A stretch of 64,000 nt of DNA from Terriglobus albidus (GTDB lineage: Bacteria > Acidobacteriota > Terriglobia > Terriglobales > Acidobacteriaceae), in NCBI RefSeq assembly GCF_008000815.1, contig NZ_CP042806.1:4464001-4528000 (forward strand), in the 5' to 3' direction. The translations under genes and the position numbers were made by a program. Below are positions 7,868-15,361 of the stretch, piece by piece. Below the pieces are notes generated by a model that worked only from the letters and a program-made list of their open reading frames with translations, had not been told where the DNA came from and made no database searches. How positions within the stretch are numbered: position 1 is the first letter of the stretch; every line of letters starts with the position of its first letter.

Positions 7868-8226
7868 GCTTCCCCCAACCGGCCAACCTCTACCTCAAAG
7901 TGTGTCGAGCAGTGCGGGCAGGCCACGCCCACCCTGGAGTGGCCGGTGCTGTTGATGCGTCGGTAGAAGTCCTGCAGGTACGCCAGGTCGGCAGCGAAGA
8001 GGTTCTCCATCACCTTGGGGTTGATGTGCGTCAGCTCGCCCAACTGGGTGACGACGCGTGAGAGCAGGATCAGAATGAGATAGCCGCTGTTGCTCTGCAC
8101 GCGTGGGTCTTTCATGGGCGCGATCTCGTCGTAGGCAGTTGCCAGCCGCATCACGCCGTCGCGATGCAGGTTTCCCTCGGCATCGGGAGCGCCAATGGGC
8201 AGGCGGAACGGAAATTCCGTCGTCAT
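7864..8226 (-). CDS. CxxC protein, putative tail assembly chaperone of the injection system
   Basis: A 120-aa protein. I choose the ATG at 8226, which overlaps the tube 1 stop (TGATG); a GTG one codon upstream is also possible. The N-terminus reads MTTEFPFRLPIGAPDAEGN, followed by a helical core (GVMRLATAYDEIAPMKDPRV, then LILLSRVVTQLGELTHINP). It ends with a half zinc-ribbon, CPHCSTHFEVEV. Conserved proteins of this shape stand directly after the tube gene in many contractile injection loci and are annotated as phage tail assembly proteins. The four-gene chain of 1-4-nt overlaps around it argues for a stoichiometric assembly factor. The chaperone role is inference. Confidence 0.8.
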   Translation of the reverse strand: MTTEFPFRLPIGAPDAEGNLHRDGVMRLATAYDEIAPMKDPRVQSNSGYLILILLSRVVTQLGELTHINPKVMENLFAADLAYLQDFYRRINSTGHSRVGVACPHCSTHFEVEVGRLGEA

Positions 8227-8663
8227 CACGGCCGATCCACTCCCTCATGCGCAATGACAAGCGATTCAATGGCCACATCGGTCGCCGTGGCGGTCAGCGC
8301 CGGACCTGTCCAGGAGGTGGGCCAGCCCATCTTGAAGTTCCATCGGACCTTCTCCTGGCCAGCTTCATCCAGCAGCACGACGGAACCATTCTTGCGTTCG
8401 GTCTTGCCATCGACGACCTTCTTGCGCCAGTTCCAAAGCTCCCTATCGTCAGAGGAACCCCATTTCAACGTGATGTTGTTGTAGTTCTGCAAACCAACCA
8501 GCTTGCGCGGCGTAAGTGGATCGTTGCCCTCGCGGTAGGGAATGACGGTGTTGCTGGAATCAAGGCCAGTGCATTCGCGAAATCCACCGCGCTGGATGCC
8601 GTCGATCTCAATCACGAAGTGAAACGCGTGATACGGTGCTTTGCGATCATCAGAGGAAGGCAT
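8226..8663 (-). CDS. Tube protein 1 (gp19-like, Afp1/PVC1 role)
   Basis: A 145-aa tail tube protein, close to the usual 145-150 aa. Visible boxes are YHAFHFVIEIDGIQRGGFRE with CTGLDSSN, then PYREGNDPLTPRKLVGLQNY, ITLKWGSSDDRELWNWRKKV, DGKTERKNGSVVLLDEAG and W-N-F-K-M-G-W-P-T-S-W-T-G-P. The family is the inner-tube (Hcp/gp19) fold, six subunits per ring, stacked to make the hollow tube driven out by sheath contraction. As the simpler of the two tube genes and the one nearest the sheath genes, it is the likely major tube subunit. It lies 5 nt after the sheath 2 gene. Confidence 0.95.
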   Translation of the reverse strand: MPSSDDRKAPYHAFHFVIEIDGIQRGGFRECTGLDSSNTVIPYREGNDPLTPRKLVGLQNYNNITLKWGSSDDRELWNWRKKVVDGKTERKNGSVVLLDEAGQEKVRWNFKMGWPTSWTGPALTATATDVAIESLVIAHEGVDRP

Positions 8664-8668
8664 AGTTC

Positions 8669-9826
8669 CTACTCCTTTTTCGTTGTTGGGGAATTCGTGC
8701 TGCCCAGCGTCAACTCACCAGCACTGTAGGTCAGGCGCACCACGATGAACTCCGCGGGCGCAACGGGTGCGATGCCGATTTCCGCAACCAGCATGCCCGC
8801 CTCACGCGTGGCTGCTGTGTTGGTCGTGTCATCGCAGCGAAGATAAAACGCCTGCTCGGGGGATGCCCCGGCCAGCGCGCCCTTGCGGTACAAGTCCTCA
8901 AGGTATGCGCCGACGGTGCGGCGTACACGGGCCCACAGGGCTCGCGTACTCGGCTCAAAGGCGATCGGTGCAAGCGCGCTCTGCAGCCATCGCTGCAACG
9001 TAAGCAGCACGCGGCGCACGCTGATGTGGCGCCATTCGTCGTGGGGGTCGATCGTACTCGCTCCCCATACCCGCAAACCGCGCCCGGGAAACGACCGGAT
9101 CCAGTTCACCTGGCTACGCCCTTGTGCCGTCGCAAATACCTCGCCGTCCAGCCTGCGGATTCCGGAAAGGCTCCGGTTCGCTGGTGCATAGAAGACACCG
9201 CGCTGACGATCGTTGCGCGCATACGAACCGGCAATGTGACCGCACGGTGGCACCGCAATGGCAAGCGGAGATGGAGCATCCGTCACATCCGTTGCGTCCA
9301 ACAAATCCACCACGAGCCATGGACTGTAAACCGCGGCGCTGCGACCCTTCAGTTGGGCCACCTGCTGTGCTGCTGCCTCGGGTGATGCGCCCTGCAGCGT
9401 ATCCAGAATGGCGAAGCGCTCGGCGCCCGCATCGCACCACTCCACAACGCGGCGCTGCAGTGGGGCAAACCATTGCGGTGCCTGCGAAAGATCGGGCAGG
9501 CAGATGAGGTCTGCGTCCTCCAGCCCTTCCACCTGGTCGAGTGCCTCATCCAGGGCCGCCATGGGTCCCAGCTCAGGACGGAGTGCATAGACGTAGCAGA
9601 GTTCTCCACCGTTATCGAAGAAGCCACGCACAGCCGCCGCAAGCAATCCGCTCGGAGCATTGATGCCATAGAACGCGACGAACTGCGCCCACGAAAGTAC
9701 AAGCCGTGGTATGCCAACGTGCACCGTAGCGTGCGCCAGAAACACGGGAACACCCGTGTGAAAGCTCCGCCGCGGCGTCGCTTCGATCTCTTGGAGGTAC
9801 AAGCCCGGTAGGATCAGCGCTTTCAT
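8669..9826 (-). CDS. Tail sheath protein 2 (short form)
   Basis: A 385-aa sheath family protein starting MKALILPGLYLQEIEATPRR, where the G-x-Y-x-Q-E box is the sheath N-terminal arm. Then come F-F-D-N-G-G-E-L-C-Y-V-Y, VVDLLDAT, PPCGHIAGSYARND, R-G-V-F-Y-A-P-A-N, W-G-A-S-T-I-D, the WRHISVRRVLL segment and a C-terminus with EIGIAPVAPAEFIVVRLTYS. All are standard sheath motifs. Sheath subunits wrap the tube and contract to drive it. Compared with sheath 1 it lacks the low-complexity insert near the N-terminus. AGGA lies 8 nt upstream of the ATG, and the gene follows sheath 1 by 9 nt. Confidence 0.93.
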   Translation of the reverse strand: MKALILPGLYLQEIEATPRRSFHTGVPVFLAHATVHVGIPRLVLSWAQFVAFYGINAPSGLLAAAVRGFFDNGGELCYVYALRPELGPMAALDEALDQVEGLEDADLICLPDLSQAPQWFAPLQRRVVEWCDAGAERFAILDTLQGASPEAAAQQVAQLKGRSAAVYSPWLVVDLLDATDVTDAPSPLAIAVPPCGHIAGSYARNDRQRGVFYAPANRSLSGIRRLDGEVFATAQGRSQVNWIRSFPGRGLRVWGASTIDPHDEWRHISVRRVLLTLQRWLQSALAPIAFEPSTRALWARVRRTVGAYLEDLYRKGALAGASPEQAFYLRCDDTTNTAATREAGMLVAEIGIAPVAPAEFIVVRLTYSAGELTLGSTNSPTTKKE

Positions 9827-9835
9827 GTTTGTGTC

Positions 9836-11185
9836 CTACTGGCCCTGAGGTCCGGTCCATTGACTGAGGCGGAAGACTACGAACTCCGCAGGCCGCACAA
9901 TCGCCACACCGATCTCGGTCACCACCTGGCCAAGTTCTCGCAACTCAGGCGGATTTGTTTCACGATCGCATTTCACGTAGAACGCCTCGGCTGCCGTCGC
10001 ACCAAAGAGTGCGCCGTCACGCCAGACCGTCGTCAGAAACGCGGTCACGTTGCGTGTAATCTTGGCCCACAGGCTTAGATCATTTGGTTCGAAGACCACC
10101 CACTGCGTTCCCTCGTCAATGGACTTGTAGAGAAACAGCGCCGTTCGGCGAACGTTGATGTAGCGCCATTCCCCATTGCGATCGCCGCCGATGGTGCGCG
10201 CGCCCCAAACGCGGATGTTGCCGTTCAGGCTCCGGATGCAGTTCACCCCAACGTTATTCAAGCCATCCTGTTGCGATTTACGGATCGGATACTTCAAGCC
10301 GAGGGCACCCAATACGACCTCGTTCGCAGGCGCCTTGTGGACGCCGCGCGAACTGTCTGTGCGCGCATAAATGCCAGCCATGTGACCGCTTGGCGGAACG
10401 AACGTCAGGCCTGGTCCATCCGGATAACGCGTTTTCACGCCCGGGTCAAAGACCTGCACCCACGGAAAGTAAACAGCTGCATTTTTTGAGCCATCCGGCA
10501 GTAACGAGGCATCGATGGTGTTCACGGTCTCTGGAGTGTCCATGATGGCAAAGCGATTGCCCGTCGCATCGCAATGCGCCACCAACGCTGCGCGAACGGC
10601 AGTGTCCGTGATGCCCGGCGCTGCCACGATTGCAATCTCGTCGACACTTTCCAATGCCTGCAGAGAACTGTTCAGTTGAACGGTCGAGACCATACGGGTG
10701 ACATACAGGCGCGTACCTCCGTTGTTGAAGAATCCGAAAACGGCATGCACCAGCATGTTATGTTCTGGATCGGTAGAAAAGTCTCCGTAACTCTGCTTGA
10801 ATTCGGCGAAATTCGTGAATAAACGAGGCTCACCCGCCGGAGCTGCAATGGGGAACACGCGTAACAGGAAGCGGCTCGTTTTGTCAGGCGCGGCACCAAC
10901 GACTGATTTCAAGGGAGGAGTTGGCCCATCGCTACCCTTTGCTTCCTCGCTACTCTTTGCCCCATCATCACCGGCCTTGGACGAGGCTTTGGTGACGGGG
11001 GAAGGAGCGACAGCGGATGCCATGGCAGCGGCGGGATCGTAGTCAGGATTTCTCTCGGGGATTGAAACGGTATCGGGAACAATCGCCAGGAATCCTGCTG
11101 TACTGGTACCGACGCCTGCAATCGCCTGCACCGCGGAAGGAATCTCCTGGACATACACGCCCGGAGAAAGATATGCGTTCGGCAT
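9836..11185 (-). CDS. Tail sheath protein 1
   Basis: A 449-aa sheath protein. The start at 11185 (MPNAYLSPGVYVQEIPSAVQ) is preferred because AAGGAG stands 9 nt upstream; the open frame extends 11 codons further. Motifs: the N-terminal arm SPGVYVQEIPS, F-F-N-N-G-G-T-R-L-Y-V-T-R, PPSGHMAGIYARTD, RGVHKAPANEVVLGALGL, INVRRTALFLYKSI and a C-terminal arm EIGVAIVRPAEFVVFRLSQ. The two arms interlock neighbouring subunits in the known family structures. Residues about 48-95 are an Ala/Ser/Lys-rich insert that probably faces outward. Paralogue of the following gene; Afp and PVC likewise carry more than one sheath gene. Confidence 0.95.
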   Translation of the reverse strand: MPNAYLSPGVYVQEIPSAVQAIAGVGTSTAGFLAIVPDTVSIPERNPDYDPAAAMASAVAPSPVTKASSKAGDDGAKSSEEAKGSDGPTPPLKSVVGAAPDKTSRFLLRVFPIAAPAGEPRLFTNFAEFKQSYGDFSTDPEHNMLVHAVFGFFNNGGTRLYVTRMVSTVQLNSSLQALESVDEIAIVAAPGITDTAVRAALVAHCDATGNRFAIMDTPETVNTIDASLLPDGSKNAAVYFPWVQVFDPGVKTRYPDGPGLTFVPPSGHMAGIYARTDSSRGVHKAPANEVVLGALGLKYPIRKSQQDGLNNVGVNCIRSLNGNIRVWGARTIGGDRNGEWRYINVRRTALFLYKSIDEGTQWVVFEPNDLSLWAKITRNVTAFLTTVWRDGALFGATAAEAFYVKCDRETNPPELRELGQVVTEIGVAIVRPAEFVVFRLSQWTGPQGQ

Positions 11186-11297
11186 AGCTGCTGCTCCTTG
11201 AGGAAACAAACCAGACAACGAGTTACAAACTGAGGATCTGAAAAATCAAAGCGTTCCGAACTGCGATATCGCGCTGATTCGTAGTAGCGTCGTGTAA

Positions 11298-11615
11298 CTA
11301 CTCAGGGGTTAGGCGGCGCGGGTATTTGGGGGTTAGGGGTGCCGGCAGCTCCAGATCGAGCCATAACATCCGGAAATCTTCCTGGTGGTAATCACCAATC
11401 TCCGCCAGGACCTCGCATTGCAATCCTTGGTGATTGACCGCGATCATACATGGGCCTCGCATAAGGTCCACGAAAAAATAACTGCCGTCTTCGCCTGTTC
11501 GGGCGTGCGCCACGACCGCACCATCTTTCGCCCGTTGCGCCGACAAGGCGACGTCGGCTATGACCTGCTTTGCGGCATCGCGCACAAAACCACCGATCAC
11601 GCATTGGTGTGACAT
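11298..11615 (-). CDS. Carboxypeptidase regulatory-like (beta-sandwich) small protein in the injection-system operon
   Basis: About 105 aa from the ATG at 11615 (MSHQCVIGGFVRDAAKQVI), which has GGGAG just upstream; an ATG six codons earlier (11633) overlaps the upstream gene instead. The sequence follows the CarboxypepD_reg pattern: G-x-V-x-D, P/D-x-A-L-S-x-x, then TGEDGSYFFVDLMRGPC and a Y-H-Q-E-D-F-R-M segment. Such transthyretin-like folds often mediate protein or sugar binding. It has no signal peptide, so it is probably a structural or decoration piece rather than a secreted enzyme. It lies between the tube terminator and sheath 1. Its exact role is unknown. Confidence 0.7.
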   Translation of the reverse strand: MSHQCVIGGFVRDAAKQVIADVALSAQRAKDGAVVAHARTGEDGSYFFVDLMRGPCMIAVNHQGLQCEVLAEIGDYHQEDFRMLWLDLELPAPLTPKYPRRLTPE

Positions 11616-11625
11616 CGTCTCCCAC

Positions 11626-12246
11626 TCAGGCACGGGGCGTCTCCGGCGAGGAAGGTTGTTCGGTGATACTTCGGAAGCGAACAGTGCGACCCGTAACCAA
11701 CGGCGTTCCTTGCGGAGCGAAGACCGGCACGGGAAAGGTCACTTCATAGTCCAGCGATAGCTTCTGTCGATTGCCCAGCGCCTGGTACACCGACGCTGCT
11801 CGAGCAGGACTCGCGTTGGAGAGCTTGCCCGTAACCGCGCCCGCCGACAGTCCTGAGAGAGCACCCATGAAGACCTCAGCGGGCAACAGGGGCGTGCCCA
11901 GCAGTGCAGCTGTCAGCGTACCAATAATTCCATGCTCCTGACTTGCGTTCACATCCGTCTTCTCGTCTGTCCAAACCGTGATGAGGTAGGTTGCACTTAG
12001 AAAAACCGGTGGCCGCTGTACTTGCGCTGTACCGTCCGCCTGTCGCTGCACGGTCGATGCGTTCTCACGCATATCATCGCGCTGCGTAATTCCGCACAGG
12101 AAGAGGTTGATGAGGGGCAATGCAGTCTCTTCCGAAGGAAACCCAGTGCCAGGATTCGCGAACGAAATCTCGGGGGGGCCTGTCGGAGCCGACGCGCAAA
12201 CCGGTTGCAAAAAAGCCTGCAGGGTCTTGTCGAGATCATCAATCAC
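11626..12246 (-). CDS. Tube/sheath terminator (DUF4255, Afp16/Pvc16-like)
   Basis: 206 aa from a GTG at 12246 (VIDDLDKTLQAFLQP). That start is chosen because AAGGAG lies 5 nt upstream and because Afp16-like proteins begin with just such an I-x-D-L-D-x-T-L helix. The longer open frame to 12324 would add a basic, unlikely leader. Family boxes: INLFLCGITQRDDMRENA, PPVFLSATYLITVWT and L-G-T-P-L-L-P-A-E-V. The DUF4255/Pvc16_N family caps the growing tube and sheath and fixes their length. The gene precedes the sheath genes here, whereas it is last in the Afp and PVC operons. Confidence 0.85.
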   Translation of the reverse strand: MIDDLDKTLQAFLQPVCASAPTGPPEISFANPGTGFPSEETALPLINLFLCGITQRDDMRENASTVQRQADGTAQVQRPPVFLSATYLITVWTDEKTDVNASQEHGIIGTLTAALLGTPLLPAEVFMGALSGLSAGAVTGKLSNASPARAASVYQALGNRQKLSLDYEVTFPVPVFAPQGTPLVTGRTVRFRSITEQPSSPETPRA

Positions 12247-12344
12247 ACGCACTCCTTGCCCGCATCTACGTCGCCGCTTCTTCTTGCCCTTATGACCAAA
12301 GAGGGCGCGCTCCTGGCCAGGCAACAGTTCACCCTTCCAGAGGC

Positions 12345-12821
12345 CTACTGCCTGCTCATACTCATGCCTCCACCATCGCCACGCGCCATTGCGCTGTACA
12401 CGGTGGTCTTGGTACTTAAGAGCCCCGCAGCAGTAACGCGCATATCGTACTGCAGCTCAGCGATGTCGTTGTTCAACTGAAAGTTTCGGATCACAATTTG
12501 TATCGTCAGCTTGCCTATCAGGAGGCCGGAAACATCTTCCTCGAGGTCTACACGAAAGTTCTTGATCATCCCATTGCTGTAAAACCACGATGGCGTGAGG
12601 GTTACGCGGCTTCGCTCCGTGGGATTATCCATGCCCAGAGACTCTTCGAAGAAGTCATAGATGCTATAGATCTCGGGATATTGCACGGGGCCGCTCCACG
12701 GATCGAAGTCGGAGGGTGACTTTCCTTGGGGCAGGACATTAACATCATCCGGAGCGGTGATCTTTACATTGTCCTTCAGAATTTCCCAGGTAGTTTTGAT
12801 GAGATCGGCAATTTCGCTCAT
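12345..12821 (-). CDS. Unknown 158-aa protein at the head of the injection-system operon
   Basis: A 158-aa soluble protein starting MSEIADLIKTTWEILKDNVK. I do not recognise the family. It has an N-terminal helix, a central segment (WSGPVQYPEIYSIYDFFEES, then SRVTLTPSWFYSNGMIKNFR) and a beta-rich C-terminal half (LTIQIVIRNFQLNNDIAEL). There is no signal peptide, membrane segment or obvious catalytic motif. It lies 98 nt upstream of the terminator gene and 142 nt downstream of the 83-aa gene, all on the same strand. A structural or regulatory part of the injection system is likely from context; a cargo protein is an alternative. Confidence 0.65.
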   Translation of the reverse strand: MSEIADLIKTTWEILKDNVKITAPDDVNVLPQGKSPSDFDPWSGPVQYPEIYSIYDFFEESLGMDNPTERSRVTLTPSWFYSNGMIKNFRVDLEEDVSGLLIGKLTIQIVIRNFQLNNDIAELQYDMRVTAAGLLSTKTTVYSAMARGDGGGMSMSRQ

Positions 12822-12963
12822 GCGCTGAACACCTTCCTGATTCTCGAACGTTAAAAGTCAGTCTTGGTCAGCAGGAACATCCCACGAAAGCGTGGATGGT
12901 GGGCTCGTGTACCTGCGTGGTCGAGTTGCAAAACGAGTAGGCGATAGCTCAAAAGTTCTTCAC

Positions 12964-13215
12964 TTACGAGATCGCGGTCTCACTGCCGTCCGTAACGGAA
13001 ACATTCACCTGCATCGGCCCATCGGACCGCTGATACGCGATCTTGCCGTACAAGCCGTCGTCGGTATAGACCTCCAACGCTTCCGTCGGCTGATTCGGTT
13101 CGAGATAACCGTTGAAGATCACTGGGGGTGAGTTAGGGTCACGCCCTTGGTCCACGATAGTCCAAAGGCGGCTTTCGCCGTAGTTACTACGGAACGTTGC
13201 GCGAAGCGTTGGCAT
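12964..13215 (-). CDS. Unknown 83-aa protein, first gene of the injection-system operon
   Basis: An 83-aa beta-rich protein (MPTLRATFRSNYGESRLWTI; later LYGKIAYQRSDGPMQVNVSV) without signal peptide. No family is recognised. The alternation of polar and hydrophobic residues and the many Gly/Asp turns suggest a small beta-sandwich. AGAGGG lies about 10 nt upstream of the ATG. It is the first gene in the minus-strand block, followed by 142 nt of spacer in which I see no further gene. Being unrelated to any standard eCIS part I can name, it is a candidate accessory, immunity or effector-like component. That is inference from position alone. Confidence 0.55.
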   Translation of the reverse strand: MPTLRATFRSNYGESRLWTIVDQGRDPNSPPVIFNGYLEPNQPTEALEVYTDDGLYGKIAYQRSDGPMQVNVSVTDGSETAIS

Positions 13216-13845
13216 GGGGGATGCCCTCTATACAAGATTTGTTTCGTCTTGCCGATCACCGTTTCTTACTAACAGTAACGATCAAAGGCCATTATGGTCG
13301 CAGACCGCTTGCTCACGTTAGCGGGTCTAAGGTGGCACACAAACTCCAAGGCTTCCAAGAAAAGTTCGCTTGGAATATTTGGATTGTGGCACGTTGGAGG
13401 CTATGTCGGCGTCTTTAGCCGAAGATGTTTTCCTTAGGTTCTCCTTAGGTTCTCCTTAGGCTTTCCTTAGGCTTTCCCCGGAGACGGCCAGTGTAGAAGC
13501 GCGTGCTAGCACGCCAGCCGTTTCCTCCCTGCTCTCGAGAGAGAGGACCGCCAACACTGAAAGCTCTCTTACAGGGAGGCTCTCTCTCTATATAGTCGCC
13601 CTCCGTTGGAGTGCCCGGCTTGACTGTGCCGAAGGGTATGAGAGCAGGACAAGAGCGTATGGGACGGGGTAAGAAGTATCGTTGAGGCGAATCGACGGAA
13701 ATAGGAAGTCCCCGGCTTCCTGATAAGCGGATTCCCTTCTCCACTCTGCGAGAACAGCGCAGACGCTCTTGTGCAGCGGTACGGGCTTCCGGCGCTGCCT
13801 TGTCGACGATGAATGAATTGGGCGCACTTGTCTTCCTCAGGCCGA
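13216..13845. other. Non-coding interval upstream of the injection-system operon
   Basis: About 630 bases without a credible gene. The open frames seen here overlap each other on both strands and match nothing I recognise. The interval should contain the promoter of the minus-strand injection-system operon, but I cannot point to a convincing -35/-10 pair. It holds the 11-bp tandem repeat listed separately. The right end passes into a histidine-kinase fragment, so part of this interval may also be decayed coding sequence. Confidence 0.5.
13428..13482. repeat. 11-bp tandem repeat, five units
   Basis: Five head-to-tail units of exactly 11 bp, with consensus TTCTCCTTAGG on the plus strand. The first four end in CCTTAGG and the fifth is degenerate (CTTTCCCCGGA). 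Each good unit contains the 7-bp palindrome CCTAAGG. A period of 11 bp is close to one helical turn, so repeats would lie on one DNA face. The array is about 210 bp upstream of the first injection-system gene. Confidence 0.85.
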
Positions 13846-14064
13846 TGTCTTCTGCGCCTCAAACAAGCTACGGCCAAAATCCACATTCGTCTCGGGGAAC
13901 GGCTTCAGGAGCGAGAACGAATTGCGCGAGATCTTCACGACACATTGTTGCAAGACTTCCAAGCAGTAATACTCCGATTCCAGATTGCCGCAAAGCGCAT
14001 GGCCAAGGACGACCTCAATCGGCCAGAGATCGAAAAGGGCCTAGATTACGCAGATGATGTCTTG
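13846..14064 (+). pseudogene. Histidine kinase remnant (HisKA_3 region)
   Basis: A fragment of about 73 codons of a two-component sensor kinase. It shows the linker LKQATAKIHIRLGERL and the HisKA_3 phospho-acceptor helix ERERIARDLHDTLLQDFQ, with the conserved His, then about 30 residues up to YADDVL. No sensor part, no ATPase (HATPase_c) domain and no upstream transmembrane propeller follow or precede it. The kinase similarity stops at about 14064, exactly where the opposite-strand M13 peptidase fragment ends, so the two fragments were joined by a deletion or rearrangement. It is not expected to make a working protein. Confidence 0.8.
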
Positions 14065-14485
14065 GTTACCTGCCGTAGCGCCGGTTCAAGCGGCTTGACA
14101 CCCAGTCGGTCGGCCAGCCGCTGGTTCATGCAGGCCGCAAAGAAGTTGCCATACTTGATCTCTAGGGGTGTTTCGGGATGCTTTGCCGCCTTTTCCAGCA
14201 ACATGTAGACCGTGTATCGGTTTCGCTCGGTCAGTTCTTCCAGGCGGCCACATTTGGTCTTGTCTCTGGGATGGGATGGCTCCGCTGCCAGTTCCCACAG
14301 GCATAAGCGTAAAAATCCTGGCACGGGTCCGGCGATCTGTCGATTGCGGAAAGGTCCATGCTAATGCCCGTTTCGGGTGCAACGACGGCCGGCCCGTCTG
14401 AACTGCGACTTACTGTCTGAACCTGTTGCGCTCGGCTGGGTGACGACGTCAAGATGCACGGGAAAGCGACCCCACCGCACACCAA
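14065..14485 (-). pseudogene. M13 (neprilysin-like) metallopeptidase N-terminal remnant, frameshifted
   Basis: On the minus strand an N-terminal part reads DLSAIDRSPDPCQDFYAYAC then GNWQRSHPIPETRP, the standard opening of M13 peptidases, preceded by a short leader. The reading frame breaks near 14265 and continues in another frame with LEELTERNRYTVYMLLEKA, YGNFFAACMNQRLADRLGV and KPLEPALRQ, also typical M13 sequence. The similarity ends at about 14065. The catalytic HExxH domain is absent. So this is a frameshifted, truncated remnant of about 140 of the usual 680 residues. Confidence 0.82.
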
Positions 14486-14508
14486 TGCAGCTGCAAATTG
14501 CTTAACTA

Positions 14509-15183
14509 TCAGGAGACAACCTCAAGGGGCACTCTGAATGCAATCGCTGATGCAGTCAGAGTACTTGGTCGGTGCTGCGCTTCGGGAACAATCAGATCAA
14601 TACCGTTCTTGCCGACGGTTTTACCTTCGGGTGTTTCCAGGCAGGATTCCCCCGCCTCCGTGTAGAACGCCTCAGGACCAGAATGGCGGTGCGTTCGTGC
14701 GACTGCGCCGGGAGGAAGAATAGCTTCCATGAATTGCGCAGTATATTTTTCGCCATTTTTAATCGACAGAGGACCGATCTGCGACACACGTTTGCCCCCG
14801 GAAGATTGATCACTTTTTCCGCCGATAGTGAAGAGCCAGACTTTTCCGAGCGCCTCGACAACCGAACCACGGGAACCCTTGGCCGCCTCGGCCGCGGCGC
14901 GGTCAGGGAAGACGTCGAGCGACCAGTAAGTGGGTCCGTCGGGAAGCTCGCCTAATGGCTGGGTCAGGATGATCCAGCAACCCGCTTCGCCGGTTCTTTC
15001 GCTAACCGGGTTGCAGCTGACCAAGCGGGTCTGGGCATGGATTGGGATCGCTGCCGCGAGAAACAGGATGCATCCCAGTGCTGCTTGTACAAAAGGAATC
15101 TTGCGTGACTCTACGAGGTTGTGTGAATTGCAGTCGATACCTATAACCAGATCGTGCACCTTCAATCTTTCTGACTGAATCAT
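14509..15183 (-). CDS. Membrane-anchored or exported cupin-domain protein
   Basis: 224 aa from the ATG at 15183, which has GAGG 7 nt upstream; a GTG at 15210 is the alternative. A long polar N-terminus of about 33 residues precedes a hydrophobic segment (FVQAALGCILFLAAAIPIHA) ending in an AxA-like cleavage site, so it is exported or anchored. Residues about 150-200 hold a cupin core: AILPPGAVARTHRHSGPEAF and YTEAGESCLETPEGKT, with the His-x-His metal ligands. The substrate is unknown. It lies just downstream of the pseudogene junction and in the same direction as another cupin gene, suggesting a small paired locus. Confidence 0.75.
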   Translation of the reverse strand: MIQSERLKVHDLVIGIDCNSHNLVESRKIPFVQAALGCILFLAAAIPIHAQTRLVSCNPVSERTGEAGCWIILTQPLGELPDGPTYWSLDVFPDRAAAEAAKGSRGSVVEALGKVWLFTIGGKSDQSSGGKRVSQIGPLSIKNGEKYTAQFMEAILPPGAVARTHRHSGPEAFYTEAGESCLETPEGKTVGKNGIDLIVPEAQHRPSTLTASAIAFRVPLEVVS

Positions 15184-15361
15184 CTTTATCCTCTGTGTGG
15201 AACTATGCACAACGAATCAAAGTAGAGCTCAAGAAACCTATCACACAAAACGACGTTGTTGCGGAAGGCCGTTGCAGGGTATGTCTCAGGCTGAAAACCG
15301 CGAACATTGTAGGAATCGATAATGAATAGGTTTGAAGAAAACTCCAGCCGTCTATGGCTAA

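Noticed and set aside
12247-12324. N-terminal extension of the DUF4255-type terminator
   Set aside because: The leader is basic and low-complexity; a GTG with AAGGAG at the right distance fits the family start.
1-13215. Intact prophage or T6SS
   Set aside because: No capsid, portal, terminase or lysis gene is visible, and no TssB/C, TssJLM or ClpV; the two-sheath, two-tube, DUF4255 pattern fits an eCIS-like device better. The left edge of the window limits this judgement.
13445-13886. Overlapping minus-strand frames of about 100 codons
   Set aside because: No family pattern, no ribosome site, and partly composed of the 11-bp repeat.
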